Counted from the first letter of the stretch, positions 26,301-35,197 are shown. The stretch: 50,353 nucleotides of DNA from an uncultured Ignavibacteria bacterium (GCA_937872315.1 CALMST010000283.1:1-50353); one strand, 5' to 3'. Translations and numbers: made by a program. Notes: generated by a model not told the origin, from the letters alone.

Positions 26301-28243
26301 TTAGTCAGTACATCCGGATCTCTCATGCCAATCTCCCAGTCCTGACTTCCGGCATGACCCATAAAATTTACTGTTGACGTTCCCCTGTTGATCTGATTTT
26401 TTATCGAATCAGAATAATTGAATGTCTGACCTCCGTTAAGATCTTCTCTTATTATCCTGACAGGATTTCCCGAAACAGACGGAGGAATAATATATGGATT
26501 TATCAGTGTATCAATCAAAGGAAGAAAGATCGCCTGTTCGACAGAGTCCGCACCGCCGCCGATAAAAGTAAATGACTTGTTCCATTCTGCGCGCGGCTGG
26601 GTTTCATATGTAATAATATTATCTACCATGTACTGGGCTTCAGTCGGTGTATATGCCGGTAATCTGCCTATTGATACCTGTGTGTAAAAAGCAAATCCGG
26701 ATGTATTCATGTTAGCAAAATAATTATCGCTTGATGGATTTCCAATTACAGGTATAAGATTCTTTTCGTATTGTGTCGTTGAAGAATTCTTTTTGGGATC
26801 TAATGAACCTCTGCCGAATAAGCATATATACCTTACCCGTGGAAGCTGCCAGTTGTTATAAACATAACGTGTGAAATTTCTCAAGGCTACGGGATCTTCT
26901 ATACCGTAATTGAATATATCATAGATATCCCTTATATCAGCTATTGTTACTCTGAAATTATCAATTGCTTCCCTGTGACTTGCAAGCTGATTTGCCTGTG
27001 ATTGGAACAAAGAGTTGTAAATTAAAAGATAATCCGTATTGTTTCCCGAAGATACATAATCCGGAACCTGTCTCTGAATTATCCGAAATGGCTTCTTTAC
27101 AATATTCTTATTAATGACCTCAAACTTCCCTGAAAGCTTACCTGAATAAATTAATGTGTCTGATACATTACTGAACGAATTTATCTTTACACCGTTTTTT
27201 ACATCATAAATAAATACGGGATTTGCCTGGTTATATCCGCTGACTTTGAATTTATAAGATGCGGTGTCATTTTGATTTGTATTGATCAGAGTCTGATTAC
27301 TTCTGAATCTGTACTGCTTAGGATAACTGATCTCAAAAAGATCAAAAAACATTAATCCTCCAAATCCACCATTGGCAATATATTTTGCAGTAACAGTATT
27401 TACCGATGAATTGCTTAGTAATGAACTTGAAAATGTAAGCGTTGTATCAATTCTTACATAATCATTTACAGTGACAGTATTTATCAGATTACCGTTAACC
27501 CTGATCTCAATGGTATGCTCGTTGAGCACCGAAGTAGAAACATTCTGAGGATAAGCTGAAACTCTTACCGTAGAATTTTGAGGCGGAGCATAAAGATACG
27601 GGATTGAAAAAGTATCTGAAAGACTTTGCTGTGAACTCAAAAGAGCCCAGTACCATGACTCTCCCCTGAACTTTTCATTTGTAAAATTTCTGAAATCCGT
27701 TCCGTTGAGATACTCTCCTATCCAGTATATTTTATCTTTTTCAAAATGGAGAGTTTCATCATAATAAGGAAGCGGGTTGTTTAATGCAGAATTAAAATTT
27801 GATATGGACATTCTTGATCCGTTACTGCCGTCCCACTCTATCCAGTATGCATTTGTGTCGGAATAAAAATTATAATATTCGTTTGACTGATAAACTACAG
27901 TATTGTTCTCATTATATGTTGGAATGATCCCTCCGTAATTTCTTGTACCGTAAAAATCGAAATAATCAGTTGAATTAAATACACCGTCATTTTCACCTTC
28001 AAAATATATTGGGATCTGTTGTCCTTTATTCATTACTTTAACTGTTCTCGGATCAATACCGGTAGTGTTAATACCGGCTGAATTAAAATCTGATGATGTG
28101 ATCCTGTAAATTCCGTCATCAGCGACAGACATTTTCATATAAGTTTTATTTGGAATGATCCAGTTATAGTTTTGTGAATATGATCTGCCCGTAAAAAATA
28201 CAGCAAGAAATAAAATAAGCGGGATATATATTGATCTTCTCAT
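23390..28243 (-). CDS. porU: Type IX secretion sortase, PorU-like (C25 peptidase family)
   Basis: A 1617-residue exported protein with a signal peptide at about residues 1-23 (MRRSIYIPLILFLAVFFTGR). The gingipain-type C25 domain spans roughly 400-770: VRYICLFGRGSLDP, then catalytic His630 in NFMGHAGSQDWE and Cys661 in FSMTCYTG. The remainder is repeated beta-rich (CARDB/Ig-like) segments. The C-terminus (NFPNPMKGETQFVF, then WDGRDNDGDYIANGTYLYKF) is a FlgD-like/type A sorting-like domain. PorU removes the C-terminal signal from secreted proteins at the cell surface and attaches them to lipid-borne sugar, in complex with PorV. It is longer than the approximately 1100-1300 residues of characterised PorU. 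A secreted C25 peptidase is the alternative. Confidence 0.85.
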   Translation of the reverse strand: MRRSIYIPLILFLAVFFTGRSYSQNYNWIIPNKTYMKMSVADDGIYRITSSDFNSAGINTTGIDPRTVKVMNKGQQIPIYFEGENDGVFNSTDYFDFYGTRNYGGIIPTYNENNTVVYQSNEYYNFYSDTNAYWIEWDGSNGSRMSISNFNSALNNPLPYYDETLHFEKDKIYWIGEYLNGTDFRNFTNEKFRGESWYWALLSSQQSLSDTFSIPYLYAPPQNSTVRVSAYPQNVSTSVLNEHTIEIRVNGNLINTVTVNDYVRIDTTLTFSSSLLSNSSVNTVTAKYIANGGFGGLMFFDLFEISYPKQYRFRSNQTLINTNQNDTASYKFKVSGYNQANPVFIYDVKNGVKINSFSNVSDTLIYSGKLSGKFEVINKNIVKKPFRIIQRQVPDYVSSGNNTDYLLIYNSLFQSQANQLASHREAIDNFRVTIADIRDIYDIFNYGIEDPVALRNFTRYVYNNWQLPRVRYICLFGRGSLDPKKNSSTTQYEKNLIPVIGNPSSDNYFANMNTSGFAFYTQVSIGRLPAYTPTEAQYMVDNIITYETQPRAEWNKSFTFIGGGADSVEQAIFLPLIDTLINPYIIPPSVSGNPVRIIREDLNGGQTFNYSDSIKNQINRGTSTVNFMGHAGSQDWEIGMRDPDVLTNYNGKFPLIFSMTCYTGKVGEPTARAFGEKFMKMQNRGAIGYLGTSGWGFVYAGSVLNKQLYQSIAVDSVRRIGDIISSALNVVKKDSSLFSARHTLNCYTLQGDPAVRLLLPRIPEYSISNNDYTISDKSPAIYEDVIFKAFPKNFGTHGDSCKIRFTLSSNAAETVIRDTTLRNFKFSDTVKFVFRIKKAGIYNLSLVLDQDNSNPNENRSDNTLLLNIETKEASFVKLYPVDNSYNSKDSATFIILNPFKVKDQAKLYMEYDTTVNFNSPLKKTFVLQNISGVTSEFKTNVISTDTTRLTYWRINYSYGSDTAGWSRHFSLRYNPGIAVNETGIPADNIDVNTSLFKNNVNQYSVSDYNNTYYGQDGIKLSEYTGNLYVRSLGSNGAEASYFSVLNQSIHMDAGTNTGLNLLKVRKLDGKILQHKNFKILVPQSSDSVLNFLNTFDSTHYLMGLNAAYSAGAQLLSSAVIAKFNQFGSTKIQLFRVGFFDTWSFIGYLNAPPGEVSEEVHPYNNAWIESVSSMNRTFKSMEGTVSYLIGPANTWKSFSWSNSIPPGSDIKFDVFGITKNEDAVLLYNNITTNNFTDLNDVYAYNYPKLNLVAKLRIDSLSGLNSPVLNSFRINYTLPAELVTESNSITQSDTAVKLGEEVKFTLNYDNAGFEKASGTVINIYKSYVSSQNLILSDTLNADLLPGKTSFYKGKFRVPYIRGDGQFAVFVLEVKAKNKVNEFYSFNNLNYLQILINLLNNNPAVEIFSDGQKLSSGDFVSLKPELRININAEQNNDNKFNKTDTSDVSIILNDKYIPFYNNGSENSILKKTDLGYDNASDNIRSFIFKPELLSGQNRLKISYRNGSESYDTTVYDFSVSDEILVKDLYNFPNPMKGETQFVFNLLGSEVPSVCKIRIYTLAGRLIKEIIYSPAIGYNQIPWDGRDNDGDYIANGTYLYKFIVEDGGYKETATQKLVVLR

Positions 28244-28773
28244 TGAAATTGAAATTTGTATGTAAATAGATCTTTTCGTGGTTAATTAGATAATGACTTT
28301 TTCGATTAAATTTGCAACATAATTTTTAAACAACCTGTAACCGCATAAAATTTCTTAGAATTTTAATAAGATAATTTGCATGATTTGTAAAAAAAACTTC
28401 TAAATGAATCACCTGATTTTTTACAATTTACTTATTCAATGTCATAAATTAAAATCAGATCCCGGGAAGTTAAATCTGATCTGTGCAACTTCTGTCCAAA
28501 TTCTTATAATGCTTTATATTCAACTCTGCAAAATGTTACTTTCTTTCTTTTTAATTTTAAAAATAGCAGCAAAGAAAATCCGCCTGCTGATGATAAATTG
28601 TCTGAGATCCGTTCACCGGGAAGCAAGGATGGGGTTTCTTTATTGAGTATAATTTTTTTTATCTCTTTAAATAGTTTTTGACAGCACAGAATTTGCGCAG
28701 ATATAAAAAATCAAATGTGAATTTCTATATTTGATATGTTTCCGTATTTTTCCAAAATTTAAATTAATCAAAT
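28244..28773. other. Divergent intergenic region, 530 bp
   Basis: Lies between the outward-facing porU-like and amine oxidase genes and should hold both promoters. A good sigma70-type promoter for the oxidase is at 28678-28706. An 80-codon frame at 28404-28646 and an overlapping frame containing ENPPADDKLSEIRSPG were examined; neither resembles a known protein, and both may be chance or relics. Confidence 0.5.
28678..28706 (+). promoter_or_regulatory. Predicted sigma70-type promoter of the amine oxidase/lipid A operon
   Basis: TTGACA at 28678-28683, a 17-base spacer, and ATATAA at 28701-28706. The -35 is a perfect match and the spacer is ideal. The predicted transcript would begin near 28713, about 60 bases before the ATG at 28774. 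Primary promoters in Bacteroidota often differ from this consensus, so use in vivo is not certain. Confidence 0.5.
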
Positions 28774-30162
28774 ATGAATAAAACTACCCGTCGTGAATTT
28801 CTTAAACAAACTTCTATTCTTGCTGCAGGTACTGTTTTAGCCAAGAACAGTTTTGCGGTAAATCTTTTAAGCAAACAAAAAATAGTGATCTTAGGCGCAG
28901 GTTTATCAGGTCTTGCCGCCGGAAAGATGCTGAAAGAAAATAATTATGATGTAACAATTCTTGAAGCAAGAAACAGGATCGGTGGAAGAGTTTTCTCTCA
29001 CACCTTTGATTCTCAGAATTCAAATGACAGCGAAGATTATATTGTGATCGAGCTTGGAGCTGAATGGATTGGTAAATCCCACGAAAGATTGTTAGCTCTT
29101 TGCAAAGAACTTAATATTGAACTGTTAAATAATCAGTTTGATGACAGACTTATTTATGATAATAAATACTTCAAACCTGATGAATGGGATTATTCTCCCG
29201 AATGGAAAATAAAATTTGAAAAGATAATCAAAGATTATGCGAATTATACGGAAGCAGATAAGAAACGTCTCGATAAGACTGACTGGTGGAGATTTCTGAT
29301 GAACAACGGTATTTCACAGAAAGATCTTGATCTCAGAGAATATGCTGACAGTACGGATTTCGGTGAATCTATCCGGTTTGTTTCCGCCTATGCTGCGCTT
29401 GCAGAATATGCAGAATCGGATGAAACAAATGAAATGGATTATAAAGCCAAAGGCGGTAATCAGATGATCGCAAAGGGTCTGGCTGAAAAGATCGGATATG
29501 ATAATATAAAGCTTGACAGTAAAGTTGTTTCAGTAGATTACAGCGGAACTGATATCAGAGTTACTTGCAGTGACGGTACAGTTTTTAACTGCGATAGTCT
29601 GATCTGCTCATTACCGACATATTCAATAAGCAAAATAAACTGGGATCCGGTATTACCTCTTTACAAAAGAGATGCTATTGACCAGCTTCAGTATAGCAGA
29701 ATTAATAAATCAGCAACCCTCTTCAAAGAGAAGTTCTGGAAAGATGAATCATTCAGCATCATCACCGATACATTTTCGCATTATTTTTATCATGCCACCA
29801 AGCAGCAGAATAACAACAAAGGCGTATTGATATCTTATGCAATTGGTGATAAAGCGGATATACTCGCGAGGCTTAAAAAAGAAGAACGGGAAAAAGTTGT
29901 TGCCGAATCACTTAGCTCGGCATTCGGTAACAATGTAATGGATCTTATCGAAACCAATGTGAATTATTACTGGGGAACAGATGAATATTCAAAAGGAGCA
30001 TATGCGCTTTATGGAAAAAGCCAGTGGTTTGATGTGATGCCTTTACTTAAAGAAAAAGTTAATAACATTTATTTTTCAGGTGAGCATGTTGCGGACTGGC
30101 AGGGATTCATGGAAGGCGCAATCAATACTGGCGAAGAAGCTGCTGTTCAGATAATGAGCTGA
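28774..30162 (+). CDS. Tat-exported flavin monoamine oxidase
   Basis: A 462-residue FAD amine oxidase. The N-terminus is a Tat signal (TTRREFLKQTSILAAG, twin R6-R7), so it should be folded with FAD in the cytoplasm and then exported. The dinucleotide fold follows at about residues 33-47 (IVILGAGLSGLAAG), with EARNRIGGRV after it. The C-terminal FAD-contacting segment NIYFSGEHVADWQGFMEGA is intact. These enzymes oxidise primary or secondary amines to aldehydes with release of hydrogen peroxide. The substrate is not evident. It heads a plus-strand run; lpxB starts 63 bases later. Confidence 0.9.
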   Translation: MNKTTRREFLKQTSILAAGTVLAKNSFAVNLLSKQKIVILGAGLSGLAAGKMLKENNYDVTILEARNRIGGRVFSHTFDSQNSNDSEDYIVIELGAEWIGKSHERLLALCKELNIELLNNQFDDRLIYDNKYFKPDEWDYSPEWKIKFEKIIKDYANYTEADKKRLDKTDWWRFLMNNGISQKDLDLREYADSTDFGESIRFVSAYAALAEYAESDETNEMDYKAKGGNQMIAKGLAEKIGYDNIKLDSKVVSVDYSGTDIRVTCSDGTVFNCDSLICSLPTYSISKINWDPVLPLYKRDAIDQLQYSRINKSATLFKEKFWKDESFSIITDTFSHYFYHATKQQNNNKGVLISYAIGDKADILARLKKEEREKVVAESLSSAFGNNVMDLIETNVNYYWGTDEYSKGAYALYGKSQWFDVMPLLKEKVNNIYFSGEHVADWQGFMEGAINTGEEAAVQIMS

Positions 30163-30225
30163 GAAATACTTAATTTAAATATGGAATTTATATAAAAAGG
30201 TCATGCAGAAATCATATAAGAACAA

Positions 30226-31374
30226 TTGAAAAATAAAAAGATATTTGTGTTTGCAGGTGAATCCTCGGGAGATATGCATGCGGCTTCGCTTATACGGGAG
30301 TTGAAAGATCTTCTACCTGAGATCTCCATAACCGGAATTGGTGGTCCTGAAATGTTAAAGGAAAATGTTGATCTTTTATATGATCTTAAACAGGTTAATT
30401 TTATCGGTTTCTCTTCTGTGATTAAAAACATCAGGAAAATAAAATCAATTCTGAATAAGTGCATTTCTGAAATTAAGAAGAACGATCCGGATGCTGTCAT
30501 ACTTATTGATTACCCTGGATTTAACTTAAAACTGATCAGAGAGATCAGAAAATTTTATACCGGAAAGATCATCTATTACATTTCCCCTCAGCTATGGGCC
30601 TGGCATAAAAGTCGTGTAAAAATCATTCAAAAATTTGTTGATCTGATGCTCGTGGTATTTCCTTTTGAAGTTGATTTTTATTCAAAGGAAAATGTAAAAG
30701 CTGTATTTGTCGGTCATCCTCTGATTAAAAGAATTGATAAATTTATCGCTTCAAATTCAAAGACGAGTTCGGATAAAACTGTAATCAGCATTCTTCCAGG
30801 CAGCAGAAAAGATGAAATAGAAAGAATGCTGCCTGTTTTGGTTAATGCTGCTTCACTTTTAAAGAAAGAATTCAATGCTGAAATTAATTTTATCTGTTCT
30901 TCCAATTTCAATAAGAGTTTTTATGAGGAAAAGATAACCAATAAGGATTTCATTATAATATATGATGAAAATAATTCTGACCTTAACTACAGGACCATAC
31001 TAAATTCAGATCTTGTGATCACAAAGTCCGGAACTTCAACCATGGAATGCGCACTTATCGGAACACCGTTCTGTGTGGTTTATAAAACCGGAAATTTAAA
31101 CTATGCCATTGGCAAAAGACTTGTTGATGTAGAACACATAGCTATGGTAAATATTCTGCTTAAAAGAAAAGCGGTTAAGGAATTCCTTCAGGATGAAATG
31201 ACTGCAGAAAATATTTTTGAAGAGGCAGAGAGATTAATAAATGATAAAGAATATTCAGAAAAGATCAGATCCGGTTTCACGGAATTAAGAGAAATACTTG
31301 GCAATAAGGATGCTTCATTGATTGCGGCAAAAGAAATAGTTGGTTTATTAAATATCAAAAATCAAAGTAATTGA
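30226..31374 (+). CDS. lpxB: Lipid-A-disaccharide synthase
   Basis: A 382-residue GT19 glycosyltransferase that joins UDP-2,3-diacylglucosamine to lipid X to form the lipid A disaccharide at the inner face of the membrane. Signature stretches are IFVFAGESSGDMHA at the start, GIGGPEM, YYISPQLWAW, VGHPL, ILPGSRKDEI and TKSGTSTMECA. The start is TTG at 30226; no in-frame ATG precedes GESSGD. An 8-codon upstream frame (30203-30229) ends with its TGA overlapping this TTG, which may couple translation. It is followed by the acyltransferase gene with a 4-base overlap. Confidence 0.95.
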   Translation: MKNKKIFVFAGESSGDMHAASLIRELKDLLPEISITGIGGPEMLKENVDLLYDLKQVNFIGFSSVIKNIRKIKSILNKCISEIKKNDPDAVILIDYPGFNLKLIREIRKFYTGKIIYYISPQLWAWHKSRVKIIQKFVDLMLVVFPFEVDFYSKENVKAVFVGHPLIKRIDKFIASNSKTSSDKTVISILPGSRKDEIERMLPVLVNAASLLKKEFNAEINFICSSNFNKSFYEEKITNKDFIIIYDENNSDLNYRTILNSDLVITKSGTSTMECALIGTPFCVVYKTGNLNYAIGKRLVDVEHIAMVNILLKRKAVKEFLQDEMTAENIFEEAERLINDKEYSEKIRSGFTELREILGNKDASLIAAKEIVGLLNIKNQSN

Positions 31375-31961
31375 ATAATTTAAAGACACGGATTGCTAAT
31401 ATGTTTCTTCCGGTATTGCTGAACTTACTTATAAAGACTTTGAGAATAAGATACATTAATTTTCCAACAGAGAATAAACGATCGGTCTATATTTTCTGGC
31501 ATTCAAAAATGCTTTTAGGCTGGTGGATTTTTAAAGATAAGAATTATTCCGCTCTTGTTTCCCAGAGTAAGGATGGAGAGATCTTGGCAAATGTCCTGAA
31601 TAAATGGGGTTACAATGTGATGAGAGGTTCAAGTTCAAAAGGCGGAAAAGAAGCTCTGGAAGAATTAATCACTGCCTCAGGAAAAAGCTCTGTTGCGCTG
31701 ACTCCAGATGGTCCAAGAGGACCGGCAAAAGAATTGAAAAACGGTGCGCTGATCATCTCAAATAAATGCGGCATTCCCGTAATTCCTGTCAGAATAAATT
31801 ACGGAAACCGGAAAATACTTTCCCGGAGCTGGGATAAATTTGAGATCCCTTATCCATTTTCAAATTGCGAAGTCAGTTTTGGCAGTGAAGTATTTTATGA
31901 AAAATATCTTGAAAATGATGAACTGGAAAATTTCAAAAAATCACTTTCACAAATGATGTAA
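31371..31961 (+). CDS. DUF374-type lysophospholipid/lipid A acyltransferase
   Basis: A 196-residue membrane-associated acyltransferase of the DUF374 family. IFWHSKMLLGWW carries the conserved histidine region, VSQSKDGEILANVLNKWGY follows, and TPDGPRGPAKELK is the family hallmark. It starts at a TTG overlapping the lpxB stop (TTGA) and is followed by lpxK, so a role in acylating lipid A or its precursor is likely. Classical LpxL/LpxM acyltransferases belong to another family, so this could be the late acyltransferase of this lineage, which is inference. Confidence 0.88.
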   Translation: MNNLKTRIANMFLPVLLNLLIKTLRIRYINFPTENKRSVYIFWHSKMLLGWWIFKDKNYSALVSQSKDGEILANVLNKWGYNVMRGSSSKGGKEALEELITASGKSSVALTPDGPRGPAKELKNGALIISNKCGIPVIPVRINYGNRKILSRSWDKFEIPYPFSNCEVSFGSEVFYEKYLENDELENFKKSLSQMM

Positions 31962-31994
31962 AATTGTTTTTTTTATGCTGCACTTTTTACAATA

Positions 31995-33035
31995 ATGATC
32001 TTTTTAAGAATTATATTAATTCCGGTTTCAGTTCTCTATGCGGGAATAATTTATCTGAGAAATAAACTTTACGATTCGGATATTTTAAAAACTGTTAAAG
32101 TTACCAAACCTGTGATCTCCATCGGGAATATTTCTACCGGCGGAACGGGCAAAACTCCTTTTACCATTTTTACCGCCGAGTATTTTCTTGAAAAAGGATT
32201 TTCAGTCGGGATTATTTCAAGAGGCTATAAAAGAAAATCGGAAGGACTTGTGATTGTATGTGACGGAAAGAATATTATCGGTTCTTCAGAACAATCGGGT
32301 GACGAACTTGCTATGACCGCAAATGCATTATCAGAATATAAGAACAAACTTTTTATAGCAGCCTGTATTGACAGATCCGGCGCTGCAAAATATATAATAG
32401 AAAATTTCAATCCCGACATAATAATTCTGGATGACGGATTTCAGCACAGAAAGCTTTCCCGGGATCTTGATATTGTCATAGCAGATGCAGGCAGCATAAT
32501 AAAGAATAAATTCCTGAATCATTTTACATTGCCGTCAGGTATTTTACGTGAAAACTACGGAAGTCTGAACAGAGCAGATATTATCATTCAGAATAATAAA
32601 GATAAAACCTTTGAAGTATTATCTGTTTTGAAAAAATATGGCAAAGAAATAATATCAATGAGATATAAAACGGAATATTTAAAAGATTTTAAAAACATTA
32701 TTTTAAATACAGACACATTTTCAAATAAAGCAATTATTTTTTCAGGCCTGGCAGATGATTCATCTTTTTTGCAAATGGTGAAAGATCTGAATATCAATGT
32801 TTCAGAAAATATAAATTATAATGATCATCATGATTATACTGAAACGGATATTGATCATCTGAAAAGCAGATTCAGGAAAAATACAATTTTTATAACAACC
32901 GAAAAAGACTTTGTCAAAATAAAGAATTTCAAAAACTTCATGGAGGAATTTCCTGTGTATTATCTGAAAATAAATATTGAGATAGAAAAAAATACTCAGC
33001 TTCTGTTTAACAATTATGACAAATTATTAAAATGA
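31995..33035 (+). CDS. lpxK: Tetraacyldisaccharide 4'-kinase
   Basis: A 346-residue lipid A 4'-kinase that phosphorylates the tetraacyl disaccharide to lipid IVA at the membrane. It has an N-terminal amphipathic/membrane segment (residues 1-20), the Walker A-like IGNISTGGTGKTP near residue 42, IISRGYKRKS, GDELAM, and DIIILDDGFQHRKL with the conserved DDGFQH. Its end overlaps the following PuuD-like gene by four bases. With lpxB and the acyltransferase it makes a lipid A sub-operon. Confidence 0.96.
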   Translation: MIFLRIILIPVSVLYAGIIYLRNKLYDSDILKTVKVTKPVISIGNISTGGTGKTPFTIFTAEYFLEKGFSVGIISRGYKRKSEGLVIVCDGKNIIGSSEQSGDELAMTANALSEYKNKLFIAACIDRSGAAKYIIENFNPDIIILDDGFQHRKLSRDLDIVIADAGSIIKNKFLNHFTLPSGILRENYGSLNRADIIIQNNKDKTFEVLSVLKKYGKEIISMRYKTEYLKDFKNIILNTDTFSNKAIIFSGLADDSSFLQMVKDLNINVSENINYNDHHDYTETDIDHLKSRFRKNTIFITTEKDFVKIKNFKNFMEEFPVYYLKINIEIEKNTQLLFNNYDKLLK

Positions 33036-33721
33036 AAATAGCTCTTACAAGATCCGATACTACTTTTGAAAGATATGAAAAGTGGCTGAAACATTATAAT
33101 GTTGAATTTAAAGTCCTTGATTATAAAGGTGATGAAAAAGAAATTTCAAAACTTGAAGAATGTTCGGGATTGATCCTCAGCGGCGGAGTTGATATTTACC
33201 CTGATCTTTATTGCGAAGGAGGTAATGTGAATAGCCTTGAGACATACACACCAGAGCGTGATGATTTTGAATTAAGGGTTATTGATTTGGCTATGAATAA
33301 AAAACTTCCAATCCTTGCCATCTGCCGGGGCTGTCAGCTTATGAATGTATATTTTAAAGGAAGTATTATATATGATCTTATGGATGTTTGCGGAGTGAAT
33401 CACGATCGTATCTCAGAAACGGAGGGACGCATTCATGAAGTTAACATTATAAAGGGCACGATGCTTTACGAAATTATACAAACTGATTCCTCCAAGGTAA
33501 ACAGCTATCATCATCAGGCAATTGACCTGTTGGGTGATGGTTTGATTGTAAATGCAAAGTCAGATGACGGCATAATAGAAGGAATAGAATATTCAGATAA
33601 AAAAAACAAACCCTTTTTCCTGGGCATTCAATGGCATCCGGAAAGATTTAAGGATCTCAATGATCCGGCTTCAGAAAATATTTTAAATTATTTTATTAAT
33701 GAGTGCAAGAAAGTCAACTGA
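33032..33721 (+). CDS. Class I glutamine amidotransferase-like (peptidase C26, PuuD-like)
   Basis: A 229-residue enzyme of the gamma-glutamyl-gamma-aminobutyrate hydrolase family. The triad is visible: C98 in AICRGCQLMN, and H202 and E204 in IQWHPERF. LILSGGVDIYP is typical of the family. Homologues cleave gamma-glutamyl amides such as gamma-glutamyl-GABA in the Puu putrescine pathway. Here it sits inside a lipid A operon, with a 4-base overlap with lpxK and a 23-base overlap with the next gene, so its substrate may be unrelated. A link to the amine cluster at 14620-22736 is possible but unproven. Confidence 0.88.
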   Translation: MKIALTRSDTTFERYEKWLKHYNVEFKVLDYKGDEKEISKLEECSGLILSGGVDIYPDLYCEGGNVNSLETYTPERDDFELRVIDLAMNKKLPILAICRGCQLMNVYFKGSIIYDLMDVCGVNHDRISETEGRIHEVNIIKGTMLYEIIQTDSSKVNSYHHQAIDLLGDGLIVNAKSDDGIIEGIEYSDKKNKPFFLGIQWHPERFKDLNDPASENILNYFINECKKVN

Positions 33722-34502
33722 ATTTATCAGAAAAATTATTTTTTTAATTTTTACCTGCACGGTGTTTTATTCCTGTTCGGCATCACAAAATAATAATGCT
33801 AAAATCGAGGAACTTACTTTTTCAGAATTGAAATCGCTTGTAAATAATAATTCGAAAAAATTAAGTTCACTTGATGCTGACGGAGAAATATCCATAGATT
33901 CACCCGAGCTGAGTAATTCAGGTTCCATTACAGTCAGTATCAACAAACCTGACAGTGTATATACAAAACTGGAAGGTCCATTCGGAATTGATATTGCTGA
34001 TCTTCTCATTACAAGAGATAATTTTATTTATTACAAACCGATGGATAATACCGTAATCAAGGGTCCGTCCAATTCGCATTATCTCGGAATCATTATGAAA
34101 ATACAAATAGACTTTGATGATATAGTAAATGCTTTTTCGGGAAAGTTCATATTCAGGGATGAGAATTATCCTGATGCAAAAATATTAACTGAAAACGGTA
34201 ATTATCTGATGAACATAAATACAGGTAAAGAGATCAAAAAATTCTGGATCGATCCTGATAATTTTTTTGTGAGAAAAGCAGGTACTTATGAACTCAACGG
34301 GGAAACAAAGATCGAAATTATGTATGATAATTTTTATGAAGCCGAAGGCATCTATTTTCCGAAAAAAATCACTATCGAAAGACCTAAGGAAAAGCAATAT
34401 ATCTGGCTTACATATTATAATGAGGAATTCAATAATAACAAGCTGACTTACAGACTAAAGATCCCGAAGAGCGCTAAGGAAGTTATCTGGGAAGGATATT
34501 AA
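33699..34502 (+). CDS. DUF4292/LolB-like outer-membrane lipoprotein
   Basis: A 267-residue predicted lipoprotein. The N-terminus has basic residues, a hydrophobic run and C26 in FYSCSAS, an acceptable Bacteroidota lipobox. The mature part (SELKSLVNNNSKKLSSLDADGEISI, then PDSVYTKLEGPFGIDIADL) fits the DUF4292/LolA-LolB-like beta-barrel fold that holds lipids or lipoprotein tails. In a run of lipid A genes, a role in lipoprotein or lipid delivery to the outer membrane is plausible. The start at 33699 overlaps the preceding gene; a slightly later start would remove part of the basic n-region. Confidence 0.75.
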   Translation: MSARKSTEFIRKIIFLIFTCTVFYSCSASQNNNAKIEELTFSELKSLVNNNSKKLSSLDADGEISIDSPELSNSGSITVSINKPDSVYTKLEGPFGIDIADLLITRDNFIYYKPMDNTVIKGPSNSHYLGIIMKIQIDFDDIVNAFSGKFIFRDENYPDAKILTENGNYLMNINTGKEIKKFWIDPDNFFVRKAGTYELNGETKIEIMYDNFYEAEGIYFPKKITIERPKEKQYIWLTYYNEEFNNNKLTYRLKIPKSAKEVIWEGY

Positions 34503-34504
34503 AT

Positions 34505-35176
34505 ATGCCCAATTCAATTGTAACCGGTATCAGAGACTATGATGTTTCGGTTATACTTACTATGTACAACAGCAGAAAATTTTTCCTGAGAGCTTTGAAT
34601 TCGGTACTTAATCAGACTTATAAAAAGATTGAATTGATCATAGTTGATGACGGAAGTACAGACGGAACTGAATCAGTTCTTTTCCCTGTATTAAAGGAAA
34701 ATGATTTTATAAAATACATCAGACACTCCAACAGGAAACATCCCCTTTCACTTAATGCTGGAATAATTAACTCAAGTGGCAAATTCATTACATTTATTGA
34801 TTCCGATGATGAATACAGATCAAATCATCTTGAAGAAAGAATAAAATATTTTTCAGTGAATAAAGACATTGATCTGATCTACTCCCCCGCTGATCTGATT
34901 GGCAATGAAGATGATATGTATGTTCCGGATGCTCACGATAAAGAAAAACTCATTCATCTGAATGACTGTATCATAGGCGGTACTTTTTTTGGAAAAAGAA
35001 ATGTTTTTGAAACTTTGAACGGTTTTAAAAATATATATTCACACGATTCCGAATTTTATAAAAGAGCTGTTGAAATTTTTAATGTGAAAGAGTTTGAATT
35101 ACCTACTTACGTATATTACCGTGATAATCCTGACAGTGTAATAAGCAAGCTCAAAAGTAAAATGAACGGGCATTGA
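34505..35176 (+). CDS. Family 2 glycosyltransferase
   Basis: A 223-residue GT-A glycosyltransferase with a single catalytic domain. VSVILTMYNSRKFF opens the fold, LIIVDDGSTDGTE binds the nucleotide sugar, and TFIDSDDEYR carries the DxD metal motif. GGTFFGKRNVFE and a late histidine region resemble the acceptor side. No transmembrane segment is seen. Its place directly after the LolB-like gene and before ribD suggests an envelope sugar such as the lipopolysaccharide core, but the donor and acceptor are unknown. Confidence 0.9.
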   Translation: MPNSIVTGIRDYDVSVILTMYNSRKFFLRALNSVLNQTYKKIELIIVDDGSTDGTESVLFPVLKENDFIKYIRHSNRKHPLSLNAGIINSSGKFITFIDSDDEYRSNHLEERIKYFSVNKDIDLIYSPADLIGNEDDMYVPDAHDKEKLIHLNDCIIGGTFFGKRNVFETLNGFKNIYSHDSEFYKRAVEIFNVKEFELPTYVYYRDNPDSVISKLKSKMNGH

Positions 35177-35197
35177 TGCAAAACTATTATTAGAAAT

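Noticed and set aside
28404-28646. 80-codon plus-strand frame before the amine oxidase
   Set aside because: No recognisable motif and a competing frame covers the same bases; it lies in a divergent promoter region.
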